From: Anisus vortex | Taxonomy: Eukaryota > Mollusca > Gastropoda > Planorbidae | Direction of reading: 5' to 3' | Assembly (NCBI GenBank): GCA_949126835.1 | Contig: OX421507.1 | Location: forward strand, 34,307,115-34,371,114 | DNA: 64,000 nt | Shown: positions 47,001 to 58,825 of the stretch, piece after piece | Position numbering within the stretch: the stretch's first letter is position 1 | Layout of the letters: each line of letters starts with the position of its first letter | Position numbers and translations under genes: made by a program | The notes under the pieces: model-generated | The model's database searches: none | The model's input: only the letters and a program-made list of their open reading frames with translations | What the model was told of the DNA's origin: nothing

Positions 47001-50000
47001 CTGAGTAGGTCGGCGCTACCGCTGAGTACGTCGGCGCTACCTTTTAGTAGGTCGGCGCTACCTTTGAGTAGGTCGGCGCTACCGCCAGGTAGGTCGGCGC
47101 TACCGCTGGGTAGGTCGGCGCTACCGCTGGGTAGGTCGGCGCTACCGCTGGGTAGGTCGGCGCTACCGTTGAGTAGGTCGGCGCTACAGTTGAGTACGTC
47201 GGCGCTACCTTTTAGTAGGTCGGCGCTACCGCTGTGTAGGTCGGCGCTACCGCTGAGTAGGTCGGCGCTACAGTTGAATACGTCGGCGCTACCTTTTAGT
47301 AGGTCGGCGCTACCTTTTAGTAGGTCGGCGCTACCTTTTAGTAGGTCGGTGCCACCTTTGAGTAGGTCGGCGCCACCGCTATGTAGGTCGGCGCTACCGC
47401 TGGGTAGGTCGGCGCTACCGCTGGATAGGTCGGCGCTACCGCTGGGTAGGTTGGCGCTACCGCTGAGTAGGTCGGCGCTACCGCTGGGTAGGTCGGCGCT
47501 ACCTCTGAGTAAGTCGGCGCTACCTTTTAGTTGGTCGGCGCTACCTTTGAGTAGGTCGGCGCCACTGCTATATAGGTCGGCGCTACCGCTGAGTAGGTCG
47601 GCGCTACCGCTGAGTAGGTCGGCGCTACCGCTAAGTAGGTCGGCGCTACCGCTGGGTAGGTCGGCGCTACCGCTGGGCAGGTCGGCGCTACCGCTGAGTA
47701 GGTCGGCGCTACCGCTGAGTAGGTCGGCGCTACCGCTGGGTAGGTCGGCGCTACCGCTGGGTAGGCCGGCGCTACCTCTGAGTACGTCGGCGCTACCTTT
47801 TAGTAGGTCAGCGCTACCTTTTAGTAGGTCGGCGCTACCTTTTAGTAGGTCGGTGCCACCTTTGAGTAGGTCGTCGCCACCGCTAAGTAGGTCGGCGCTA
47901 CCGCTGGGTAGGTCGGCGCTACCGCTGGGCAGGTCGGCGCTACCGCTGAGTAGGTCGGCGCTACCGCTGAGTAGGTCGGCGCTACCGCTGGGTAGGTCGG
48001 CGCTACCGCTGGGTAGGCCGGCGCTACCTCTGAGTACGTCGGCGCTACCTTTTAGTAGGTCAGCGCTACCTTTGAGTAGGTCTGCGCCACCGCTAAGTAG
48101 GTCGCCGCTACCGCTGGGTAGGTCGGCGCTACCGCTGGGTAGGTCGGCGCTACCCCTGAGTAGGTCGGCGCTACCGCTGGGTAGGTCGGCGCTACAGTTG
48201 AGTACGTCGGCGCTACCTTTTAGTAGGTCGGCGCTACCTTTAAGTAGGTCGGCGCCACCGCTAAATAGGTCGGGGCTACCGCTGGGTAGGTCGGCGCTAC
48301 CGCTGGGTAGGTCGGCGCTACCGCTGAGTAGGTCGGCGCTACCGCTGAGTACGTCGGCGCTACCTTTTAGTAGGTCGGCGCTACCTTTGAGTAGGTCGGC
48401 GCTACCGACGGGTAGGTCGGCGCTACAGTTGAGTACGTCGGCGCTACCTTTTAGAAGGTCGGCGCTACCTTTAAGTAGGTCGGCGCCACCGCTAAATAGG
48501 TCGGGGCTATCGCTGGGTAGGTCGGCGCTACCGCTGAGTTGGTCGGCGCTACCGCTGGGTAGGTCGGCGCTACCGCTGGGTAGGTCGGCGCTACCGCTGG
48601 GTAGGTCGGCGCTACCGCTGGGTAGGTCGGCGCTCCCGCTGAATAGGTCGGCGCTACAGTTGAGTACGTCGGCGCTACCTTTTAGTAGGTCGGCGCTACC
48701 TTTAAGTAGGTCGGCGCCACCGCTAAGTAGGTCGGGGCTACCGCTGTGTAGGTCGGCGCTACCGCTAAGTAGGTCGGGGCTACCGCTGTGTAGGTCGGCG
48801 CTACCGCTGGGTAGGTCGGCGCTACCGCTGAGTACGTCGGCGCTACCTTTTAGTAGGTCGGCGCTACCTTTGAGTAGGTCGGCGCCACCGCCAGGTAGGT
48901 CGGCGCTACCGCTGGGTAGGTCGGCGCTACCGCTGGGTAGGTCGGCGCTACCGCTGAGTAGGTCGGCGCTACCGCTGAGTAGGTCGGCGCTACAGTTGAG
49001 TACGTCGGCGCTACCTTTTAGTAGGTCGGCGCTACCGCTGTGTAGGTCGGCGCTACCGCTGAGTAGGTCGGCGCTACAGTTGAGTACGTCGGCGCTACCT
49101 TTTAGTAGGTCGGCGCTACCTTTTAGTAGGTCGGCGCTACCTTTTAGTAGGTCGGTGCCACCTTTGAGTAGGACGGCGCCACCGCTAAGTAGGTCGGCGC
49201 TACCGCTGGGTAGGTCGGCGCTACCGCTGGGTAGGTCGGCGCTACCGCTGAGTAGGTCGGCGCTACCGCTGAGTAGGTCGGCGCTACCGCTGGGTTGGTC
49301 GGCGCTACCGCTGGGTAAGTCGGCGCTACCTCTGAGTACGTCGGCGCTACCTTTCAGTAGGTCGGCGCTACCGCTGAGTAGGTCGGCGCTACCGCTGGGT
49401 AAGTCGGCGCTACCGTTTTGTAGGTCGGCGCTACATTTGAGTAGGTCTGCGCCACCGCTAAGTAGGTCGCCGCTACCGCTGGGTAGGTCGGCGCTACCGC
49501 TGGATAGGTCGGCGCTACCGCTGGGTAGGTCGGCGCTACCGCTCAGTAGGTCGGCGCTACCGCTGGGTAGGTCGGCGCTACCTCTGAGTAAGTCGGCGCT
49601 ACCTTTTAGTTGGTCGGCGCTACCTTTGAGTAGGTCGGCGCTACTGCTATATAGGTCGGCGCTACCGCTGAGTAGGTCGGCGCTACCGCTGGGTAGGTCG
49701 GCGCTACCGCTAAGTAGGTCGGCGCTACCGCTGGGTAGGTCGGCGCTACCGCTGGGTAGGTCGGTGCTACCGCTGAGTAGGTCGGCGCTACCTTTTAGTA
49801 GGTCGGCGCTACCTTTGAGTAGGTCGGCGCTACCGCCGAGTAGGTCGGCGCTACAGTTGAATACGTCGGCGCTACCTTTTGGTAGGTCGGCGCTACCTTT
49901 TAGTAGGTCGGCGCTACCTTTTAGTAGGTCGGTGCCACCTTTGAGTAGGTCGTCGCCACCGCTAAGTAGGTCGGCGCTACCGCTGGGTAGGTCGGCGCTA

Positions 50001-52182
50001 CCGCTGGGCAGGTCGGCGCTACCGCTGAGTAGGTCGGCGCTACCGCTGAGTAGGTCGGCGCTACCGCTGGGTAGGTCGGCGCTACCGCTGGGTAGGCCGG
50101 CGCTACCTCTGAGTACGTCAGCGCTACCTTTTAGTAGGTCAGCGCTACCTTTGAGTAGGTCTGCGCCAACGCTAAGTAGGTCGCCGCTACCGCTGGGTAG
50201 GTCGGCGCTACCGCTGGGTAGGTCGGCGCTACCCCTGAGTAGGTCGGCGCTACCGCTGGGTAGGTCGGCGCTACAGTTGAGTACGTCGGCGCTACCTTTT
50301 AGTAGGTCGGCGCTACCTTTAAGTAGGTCGGCGCCACCGCTAAATAGGTCGGGGCTACCGCTGGGTAGGTCGGCGCTACCGCTGGGTAGGTCGGCGCTAC
50401 CGCTGAGTAGGTCGGCGCTACCGCTGAGTACGTCGGCGCTACCTTTTAGTAGGTCGGCGCTACATTTGAGTAGGTCGGCGCTACCGACGGGTAGGTCGGC
50501 GCTACCGCTGGGTAGGTCGGCGCTACCGCTGAGTAGGTCGGCGCTACCGCTGGGTAAGTTGGCACTACCGTTTAGTAGGTCGGCGCTACCGCTGGATAGG
50601 TCGGCGCTACCACTGGGTAGGTCGGCGCTACCGCTGAGTAGGTCGGCGCTACCTCTGAGAACGTCGGCGCTACATTTGAGTAGGTCGGCGCTACCTTTGT
50701 GTAGGTCGGCGCAACCGCTAAGTACGTCGGAGCTACCGCTGAGTAGGTCGGCGCCACTGCTATATAGGTCGGCGCTACCGCTGAGTAGGTCGGCGCTACC
50801 GCTGTGTAGGTCGGCGCTACCGCTGAGTAGGTCGGCACTACAGTTGAGTACGTCGGCGCTACCTTTTAGTAGGTCGGCGCTACCTTTTAGTAGGTCGGCG
50901 CTAACATTTAAAAGGTCGGCGCCACCTTTGAGTAGGTCGGCGCCACCGCTAAGTAGGTCGGCGCTACCGCCCGGTAGGTCGGCGCTACCGCTGGGTAGGT
51001 CGGCGCTACCTCTGAGTACGTCGGCGCTACCTTTCAGTAGGTCGGCGCTACCGCTGAGTAGGTCGGCGCTACCGCTGGGTAAGTCGGCGCTACGGTTTTG
51101 TATGTCGGCGCTACCTTTGAGTAAGTCTGCGCCACCGCAAAGTAGGTCGCCGCTACCGCTGGGTAGGTCGGCGCTACCGCTGGATAAGTCGGCGCTACCG
51201 CTGGGTAGGTCGGCGCTACCGCTGAGTAGGTCGGCGCTACCGCTGGGTAGGTCGGCGCTACCTCTGAGTACGTCGGCGCTACCTTTTAGTTGGTCGGCGC
51301 TACCTTTGAGTAGGTCGGCGCTACCGCTGGGTAGGTCGGCGCTACCGCTGGGTAGGTCGGCGCTACCGCTGGGTAGGTCGGCGCTACCCCTGAGTAGGTC
51401 GGCGCTACCGCTGGGTAGGTCGGCGCTACAGTTGAGTACGTCATCGCTACCTTTTAGTAGGTCGGCGCTACCTTTAAGTAGGTCGGCGCCACCGCTAAAT
51501 AGGTCGGGGCTACCGCTGGGTAGGTCGGCGCTACCGCTGGGTAGGTCGGCGCTACCGCTGAGTAGGTCGGCGCTACCGCTGAGTACGTCGGCGCTACCTT
51601 TTAGTACGTCGGCGCTACCTTTGAGTAGGTCGGCGCTACCGACGGGTAGGTCGGCGCTACAGTTGAGTACGTTGGCGCTACCTTTTAGTAGGTCGGCGCT
51701 ACCTTTAAGTAGGTCGGCGCCACCGCTAAATAGGTCGGGGCTACCGCTGGGTAGGTCGGCGCTACCGCTGAGTAGGTCGGCGGTACCGCTGAGTACGTCG
51801 GCGCTACCTTTTAGAAGGTCTGCGCTACCTTTTAGTAGGTCTGCGCCACCGCTAAGTAGTTCGGCGCTACCGCTGAGTAGGTCGGCGCTACCGCTGGGTA
51901 AGTCGGCACTACCGTTTAGTAGGTCGGCGCTACCGCTGGATAGGTCGGCGCTACCACTGGGTAGGTCGGCGCTACCGCTGAGTAGGTCGGCGCTACCTCT
52001 GAGAACGTCGGCGCTACATTTGAGTAGGTCGGCGCTACCTTTGAGTAGGTCGGCGCAACTGCTAGGTACGTCGGAGCTACCGCTGAGTAGGTTGGCGCCA
52101 CTGCTATATAGGTAGGCCCTACCGCTGAGTAGGTCGGCGCTACCGCTGTGTAGGTCGGCGCTACCGCTGAGTAGGTCGGCAC
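44077..52182 (+). repeat. Super-repeat unit U4, 8,106 bp
   Basis: 386 monomers. The first part follows U3 closely (same 38182/46435 landmark). It then has only one copy of the 2,142-type module. From about 50521 it changes to the sequence found at 21.46-23.12 kb, so U4 is a mosaic of the U3 type and of the older left block. Confidence 0.72.
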
Positions 52183-55100
52183 TACAGTTGAGTACGTCGG
52201 CGCTACCTTTTAGTAGGTCGGCGCTACCTTTTAGTAGGTCGGCGCTACCATTTAGTAGGTCGGCGCCACCTTTGAGTAGGTCGGCGCCACCGCTAAGTAG
52301 GTCGGCGCTACCGCTGGGTAGGTCGGCGCTACCGCTGGGTAGGTCGGCGCTACCTCTGAGTACGTCGGCGCTACCTTTCAGTAGGTCGGCGCTACCGCTG
52401 CGTAGATCGGCGCTACCGCTGGGTAAGTCGGCGCTACGGTTTTGTAGGTCGGCGCTACCTTTGAGTAAGTCTGCGCCACCGCAAAGTAGGTCGCCGCTAC
52501 CACTGGGTAGGTCGGCGCTACCGCTGGATAAGTCGGCGCTACCGCTGGGTAGGTCGGCGCTACCGCTGAGTAGGTCGGCGCTACCGCTGGGTAGGTCGGC
52601 GCTACCTCTGAGTACGTCGGCGCTACCTTTTAGTTGGTCGGCGCTACCTTTGAGTAGGTCGGCGCCACTGCTATATAGGTCGGCGCTATCGCTGGGTAGG
52701 TCGGCGCTACCGCTGAGTAGGTCGGCGCTAACGCTGAGTAGGTCGGCGCTACCGCTGGGTAGGTCGGCGCTACCGCTGGGTAGGTCGGCGCTACCGCTGG
52801 GTAGGTCGGCGCTACCGCTGGGTAGGTCGGCGCTCCCGCTGAATAGGTCGGCGCTACTGTTGAGTACGTCGGCGCTACCTTTTAGTAGGTCGGCGCTACC
52901 TTTAAGTAGGTCGGCGCCACCGCTAAGTAGGTCGGGGCTACCGCTGTGTAGGTCGGCGCTACCGCTGGGTAGGTCGGCGCTACCGCTGAGTAGGTCGGCG
53001 CTACCGCTGAGTACGTCGGCGCTACCTTTTAGTAGGTCGGCGCTACCTTTGAGTAGGTGGGCGCTACCGCCAGGTAGGTCGGCGCTACCGCTGGGTAGGT
53101 CGGCGCTACCGCTGGGTAGGTCGGCGCTACCGCTGAGTAGGTCGGCGCTACCGCTGAGTAGGTCGGCGCTACAGTTGAGTACGTCGGCGCTACCTTTTAG
53201 TAGGTCGGCGCTACCGCTGTGTAGGTCGGCGCTACCGCAGAGTAGGTCGGCGCTACAGTTGAGTACGTCGGCGCTACCTTTTAGTAGGTCGGCGCTACCT
53301 TTTAGTAGGTCGGCGCTACCTTTTAGTAGGTCGGTGCCACCTTTGAGTAGGTCGGCGCCACCGCTAAGTAGGTCGGCGCTACCGCTGGGTAGGTCGGCGC
53401 TACCGCTGGGTAGGTCGGCGCTACCGCTGAGTAGGTCGGCGCTACCGCTGAGTAGGTCGGCGCTACCGCTGGGTTGGTCGGCGCTACCGCTGGGTAGGTC
53501 GGCGCTACCTCTGAGTACGTCGGCGCTACCTTTCAGTAGGTCGGCGCTAACGCTGAGTAGGTCGGCGCTACCGCTGGGTAAGTCGGCGCTACCGTTTTGT
53601 AGGTCGGCGCTACCTTTGAGTAGGTCTGCGCCACCGCTAAGTAGGTCGCCGCTACCGCTGGGTAGGTCGGCGCTACCGCTGGATAGGTCGGCGCTACCGC
53701 TGGGTAGGTCGGCGCTACCGCTGAGTAGGTCGGCGCTACCGCTGGGTAGGTCGGCGCTACCTCTGAGTAAGTCGGCGCTACCTTTTAGTTGGTCGGCGCT
53801 ACTTTTGAGTAGGTCGGCGCCACTGCTATATTGGTCGGCGCTACCGCTGAGTAGGTCGGCGCTACCGCTGAGTAGGTCGGCGCTACCGCTGGGTAGGTCG
53901 GCGCTACCGCTAAGTAGGTCGGCGCTACCGCTGGGTAGGTCGGCGCTACCGCTGGATAGGTCGGTGCTACTGCTGAGTAGGTCGGCGCTACCTTTTAGTA
54001 GGTCGGCGCTACTTTGAGTAGGTCGGCGCTACCGCCGAGTAGGTCGGCGCTACAGTTGAATACGTCGGCGCTACCTTTTAGTAGGTCGGCGCTACCTTTT
54101 AGTAGGTCGGCGCTACCTTTTAGTAGGTCGGTGCCACCTTTGAGTAGGTCGTCGCCACCGCTAAGTAGGTCGGCGCTACCGCTGGGTAGGTCGGCGCTAC
54201 CGCTGGGTAAGTCGGCACTACCGTTTAGTAGGTCGGCGCTACCGCTGGATAGGTCGGCGCTACCACTGGGTAGGTCGGCGCTACCGCTGAGTAGGTCGGC
54301 GCTACCTCTGAGAACGTCGGCGCTACATTTGAGTAGGTCGGCGCTACCTTTGAGTAGGTCGGCGCAACTGCTAGGTACGTCGGAGCTACCGCTGAGTAGG
54401 TTGGCGCCACTGCTATATAGGTAGGCCCTACCGCTGAGTAGGTCGGCGCTACCGCTGTGTAGGTCGGCGCTACCGCTGAGTAGGTCGGCACTACAGTTGA
54501 GTACGTCGGCGCTACCTTTTAGTAGGTCGGCGCTACCTTTTAGTAGGTCGGCGCTACCATTTAGTAGGTCGGCGCCACCTTTGAGTAGGTCGGCGCCACC
54601 GCTAAGTAGGTCGGCGCTACCGCTGGGTAGGTCGGCGCTACCGCTGGGTAGGTCGGCGCTACCTCTGAGTACGTCGGCGCTACCTTTCAGTAGGTCGGCG
54701 CTACCGCTGCGTAGATCGGCGCTACCGCTGGGTAAGTCGGCGCTACGGTTTTGTAGGTCGGCGCTACCTTTGAGTAAGTCTGCGCCACCGCAAAGTAGGT
54801 CGCCGCTACCGCTGGGTAGGTCGGCGCTACCGCTGGATAAGTCGGCGCTACCGCTGGGTAGGTCGGCGCTACCGCTGAGTAGGTCGGCGCTACCGCTGGG
54901 TAGGTCGGCGCTACCTCTGAGTACGTCGGCGCTACCTTTTAGTTGGTCGGCGCTACCTTTGAGTAGGTCGGCGCCACTGCTATATAGGTCGGCGCTATCG
55001 CTGGGTAGGTCGGCGCTACCGCTGAGTAGGTCGGCGCTAACGCTGAGTAGGTCGGCGCTACCGCTGGGTAGGTCGGCGCTACCGCTGGGTAGGTCGGCGC

Positions 55101-58100
55101 TACCGCTGGGTAGGTCGGCGCTACCGCTGGGTAGGTCGGCGCTCCCGCTGAATAGGTCGGCGCTACTGTTGAGTACGTCGGCGCTACCTTTTAGTAGGTC
55201 GGCGCTACCTTTAAGTAGGTCGGCGCCACCGCTAAGTAGGTCGGGGCTACCGCTGTGTAGGTCGGCGCTACCGCTGGGTAGGTCGGCGCTACCGCTGAGT
55301 AGGTCGGCGCTACCGCTGAGTACGTCGGCGCTACCTTTTAGTAGGTCGGCGCTACCTTTGAGTAGGTCGGCGCTACCGCCAGGTAGGTCGGCGCTACCGC
55401 TGGGTAGGTCGGCGCTACCGCTGGGTAGGTCGGCGCTACCGCTGAGTAGGTCGGCGCTACCGCTGAGTAGGTCGGCGCTACAGTTGAGTACGTCGGCGCT
55501 ACCTTTTAGTAGGTCGGCGCTACCGCTGTGTAGGTCGGCGCTACCGCAGAGTAGGTCGGCGCTACAGTTGAGTACGTCGGCGCTACCTTTTAGTAGGTCG
55601 GCGCTACCTTTTAGTAGGTCGGCGCTACCTTTTAGTAGGTCGGTGCCACCTTTGAGTAGGTCGGCGCCACCGCTAAGTAGGTCGGCGCTACCGCTGGGTA
55701 GGTCGGCGCTACCGCTGGGTAGGTCGGCGCTACCGCTGAGTAGGTCGGCGCTACCGCTGAGTAGGTCGGCGCTACCGCTGGGTTGGTCGGCGCTACCGCT
55801 GGGTAGGTCGGCGCTACCTCTGAGTACGTCGGCGCTACCTTTCAGTAGGTCGGCGCTAACGCTGAGTAGGTCGGCGCTACCGCTGGGTAAGTCGGCGCTA
55901 CCGTTTTGTAGGTCGGCGCTACCTTTGAGTAGGTCTGCGCCACCGCTAAGTAGGTCGCCGCTACCGCTGGGTAGGTCGGCGCTACCGCTGGATAGGTCGG
56001 CGCTACCGCTGGGTAGGTCGGCGCTACCGCTGAGTAGGTCGGCGCTACCGCTGGGTAGGTCGGCGCTACCTCTGAGTAAGTCGGCGCTACCTTTTAGTTG
56101 GTCGGCGCTACTTTTGAGTAGGTCGGCGCCACTGCTATATTGGTCGGCGCTACCGCTGAGTAGGTCGGCGCTACCGCTGAGTAGGTCGGCGCTACCGCTG
56201 GGTAGGTCGGCGCTACCGCTAAGTAGGTCGGCGCTACCGCTGGGTAGGTCGGCGCTACCGCTGGATAGGTCGGTGCTACTGCTGAGTAGGTCGGCGCTAC
56301 CTTTTAGTAGGTCGGCGCTACTTTGAGTAGGTCGGCGCTACCGCCGAGTAGGTCGGCGCTACAGTTGAATACGTCGGCGCTACCTTTTAGTAGGTCGGCG
56401 CTACCTTTTAGTAGGTCGGCGCTACCTTTTAGTAGGTCGGTGCCACCTTTGAGTAGGTCGTCGCCACCGCTAAGTAGGTCGGCGCTACCGCTGGGTAGGT
56501 CGGCGCTACCGCTGGGTAAGTCGGCACTACCGTTTAGTAGGTCGGCGCTACCGCTGGATAGGTCGGCGCTACCACTGGGTAGGTCGGCGCTACCGCTGAG
56601 TAGGTCGGCGCTACCTCTGAGAACGTCGGCGCTACATTTGAGTAGGTCGGCGCTACCTTTGAGTAGGTCGGCGCAACTGCTAGGTACGTCGGAGCTACCG
56701 CTGAGTAGGTTGGCGCCACTGCTATATAGGTAGGCCCTACCGCTGAGTAGGTCGGCGCTACCGCTGTGTAGGTCGGCGCTACCGCTGAGTAGGTCGGCAC
56801 TACAGTTGAGTACGTCGGCGCTACCTTTTAGTAGGTCGGCGCTACCTTTTAGTAGGTCGGCGCTACCATTTAGTAGGTCGGCGCCACCTTTGAGTAGGTC
56901 GGCGCCACCGCTAAGTAGGTCGGCGCTACCGCTGGGTAGGTCGGCGCTACCGCTGGGTAGGTCGGCGCTACCTCTGAGTACGTCGGCGCTACCTTTCAGT
57001 AGGTCGGCGCTACCGCTGCGTAGATCGGCGCTACCGCTGGGTAAGTCGGCGCTACGGTTTTGTAGGTCGGCGCTACCTTTGAGTAAGTCTGCGCCACCGC
57101 AAAGTAGGTCGCCGCTACCGCTGGGTAGGTCGGCGCTACCGCTGGATAAGTCGGCGCTACCGCTGGGTAGGTCGGCGCTACCGCTGAGTAGGTCGGCGCT
57201 ACCGCTGGGTAGGTCGGCGCTACCTCTGAGTACGTCGGCGCTACCTTTTAGTTGGTCGGCGCTACCTTTGAGTAGGTCGGCGCCACTGCTATATAGGTCG
57301 GCGCTATCGCTGGGTAGGTCGGCGCTACCGCTGAGTAGGTCGGCGCTAACGCTGAGTAGGTCGGCGCTACCGCTGGGTAGGTCGGCGCTACCGCTGGGTA
57401 GGTCGGCGCTACCGCTGGGTAGGTCGGCGCTACCGCTGGGTAGGTCGGCGCTCCCGCTGAATAGGTCGGCGCTACTGTTGAGTACGTCGGCGCTACCTTT
57501 TAGTAGGTCGGCGCTACCTTTAAGTAGGTCGGCGCCACCGCTAAGTAGGTCGGGGCTACCGCTGTGTAGGTCGGCGCTACCGCTGGGTAGGTCGGCGCTA
57601 CCGCTGAGTAGGTCGGCGCTACCGCTGAGTACGTCGGCGCTACCTTTTAGTAGGTCGGCGCTACCTTTGAGTAGGTCGGCGCTACCGCCAGGTAGGTCGG
57701 CGCTACCGCTGGGTAGGTCGGCGCTACCGCTGGGTAGGTCGGCGCTACCGCTGAGTAGGTCGGCGCTACCGCTGAGTAGGTCGGCGCTACAGTTGAGTAC
57801 GTCGGCGCTACCTTTTAGTAGGTCGGCGCTACCGCTGTGTAGGTCGGCGCTACCGCAGAGTAGGTCGGCGCTACAGTTGAGTACGTCGGCGCTACCTTTT
57901 AGTAGGTCGGCGCTACCTTTTAGTAGGTCGGCGCTACCTTTTAGTAGGTCGGTGCCACCTTTGAGTAGGTCGGCGCCACCGCTAAGTAGGTCGGCGCTAC
58001 CGCTGGGTAGGTCGGCGCTACCGCTGGGTAGGTCGGCGCTACCGCTGAGTAGGTCGGCGCTACCGCTGAGTAGGTCGGCGCTACCGCTGGGTTGGTCGGC

Positions 58101-58825
58101 GCTACCGCTGGGTAGGTCGGCGCTACCTCTGAGTACGTCGGCGCTACCTTTCAGTAGGTCGGCGCTAACGCTGAGTAGGTCGGCGCTACCGCTGGGTAAG
58201 TCGGCGCTACCGTTTTGTAGGTCGGCGCTACCTTTGAGTAGGTCTGCGCCACCGCTAAGTAGGTCGCCGCTACCGCTGGGTAGGTCGGCGCTACCGCTGG
58301 ATAGGTCGGCGCTACCGCTGGGTAGGTCGGCGCTACCGCTGAGTAGGTCGGCGCTACCGCTGGGTAGGTCGGCGCTACCTCTGAGTAAGTCGGCGCTACC
58401 TTTTAGTTGGTCGGCGCTACTTTTGAGTAGGTCGGCGCCACTGCTATATTGGTCGGCGCTACCGCTGAGTAGGTCGGCGCTACCGCTGAGTAGGTCGGCG
58501 CTACCGCTGGGTAGGTCGGCGCTACCGCTAAGTAGGTCGGCGCTACCGCTGGGTAGGTCGGCGCTACCGCTGGATAGGTCGGTGCTACTGCTGAGTAGGT
58601 CGGCGCTACCTTTTAGTAGGTCGGCGCTACTTTGAGTAGGTCGGCGCTACCGCCGAGTAGGTCGGCGCTACAGTTGAATACGTCGGCGCTACCTTTTAGT
58701 AGGTCGGCGCTACCTTTTAGTAGGTCGGCGCTACCTTTTAGTAGGTCGGTGCCACCTTTGAGTAGGTCGTCGCCACCGCTAAGTAGGTCGGCGCTACCGC
58801 TGGGTAGGTCGGCGCTACCGCTGGG
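51877..58825 (+). repeat. Higher-order repeat, 3 near-identical copies of 2,309 bp
   Basis: Three tandem copies, period 2,309 bp, which is 110 monomers minus one base. The missing base is in CTACTTTGAG at about 54011, 56320 and 58629. Copies start near 51877, 54191 and 56500. The match ends at 58825, where GGGCAGG replaces GGGTAAG. I saw only isolated differences, such as GTAGGTGGGCG at 53051 and CCACTGGG at 52500 in the first copy. The junction joins GCTGGGTAGG to GCTGGGTAAGTCGGCAC and is not found in the left block at 25.5 kb, so it marks an out-of-register exchange. Confidence 0.9.

Noticed and set aside
35829..52115. Plus-strand SRSALPL/GRSALPL frames as repetitive structural proteins
   Set aside because: The heptads have a proline in nearly every unit, which argues against a coiled coil. 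Variants show no bias to silent positions, and starts are arbitrary TTG or GTG codons.
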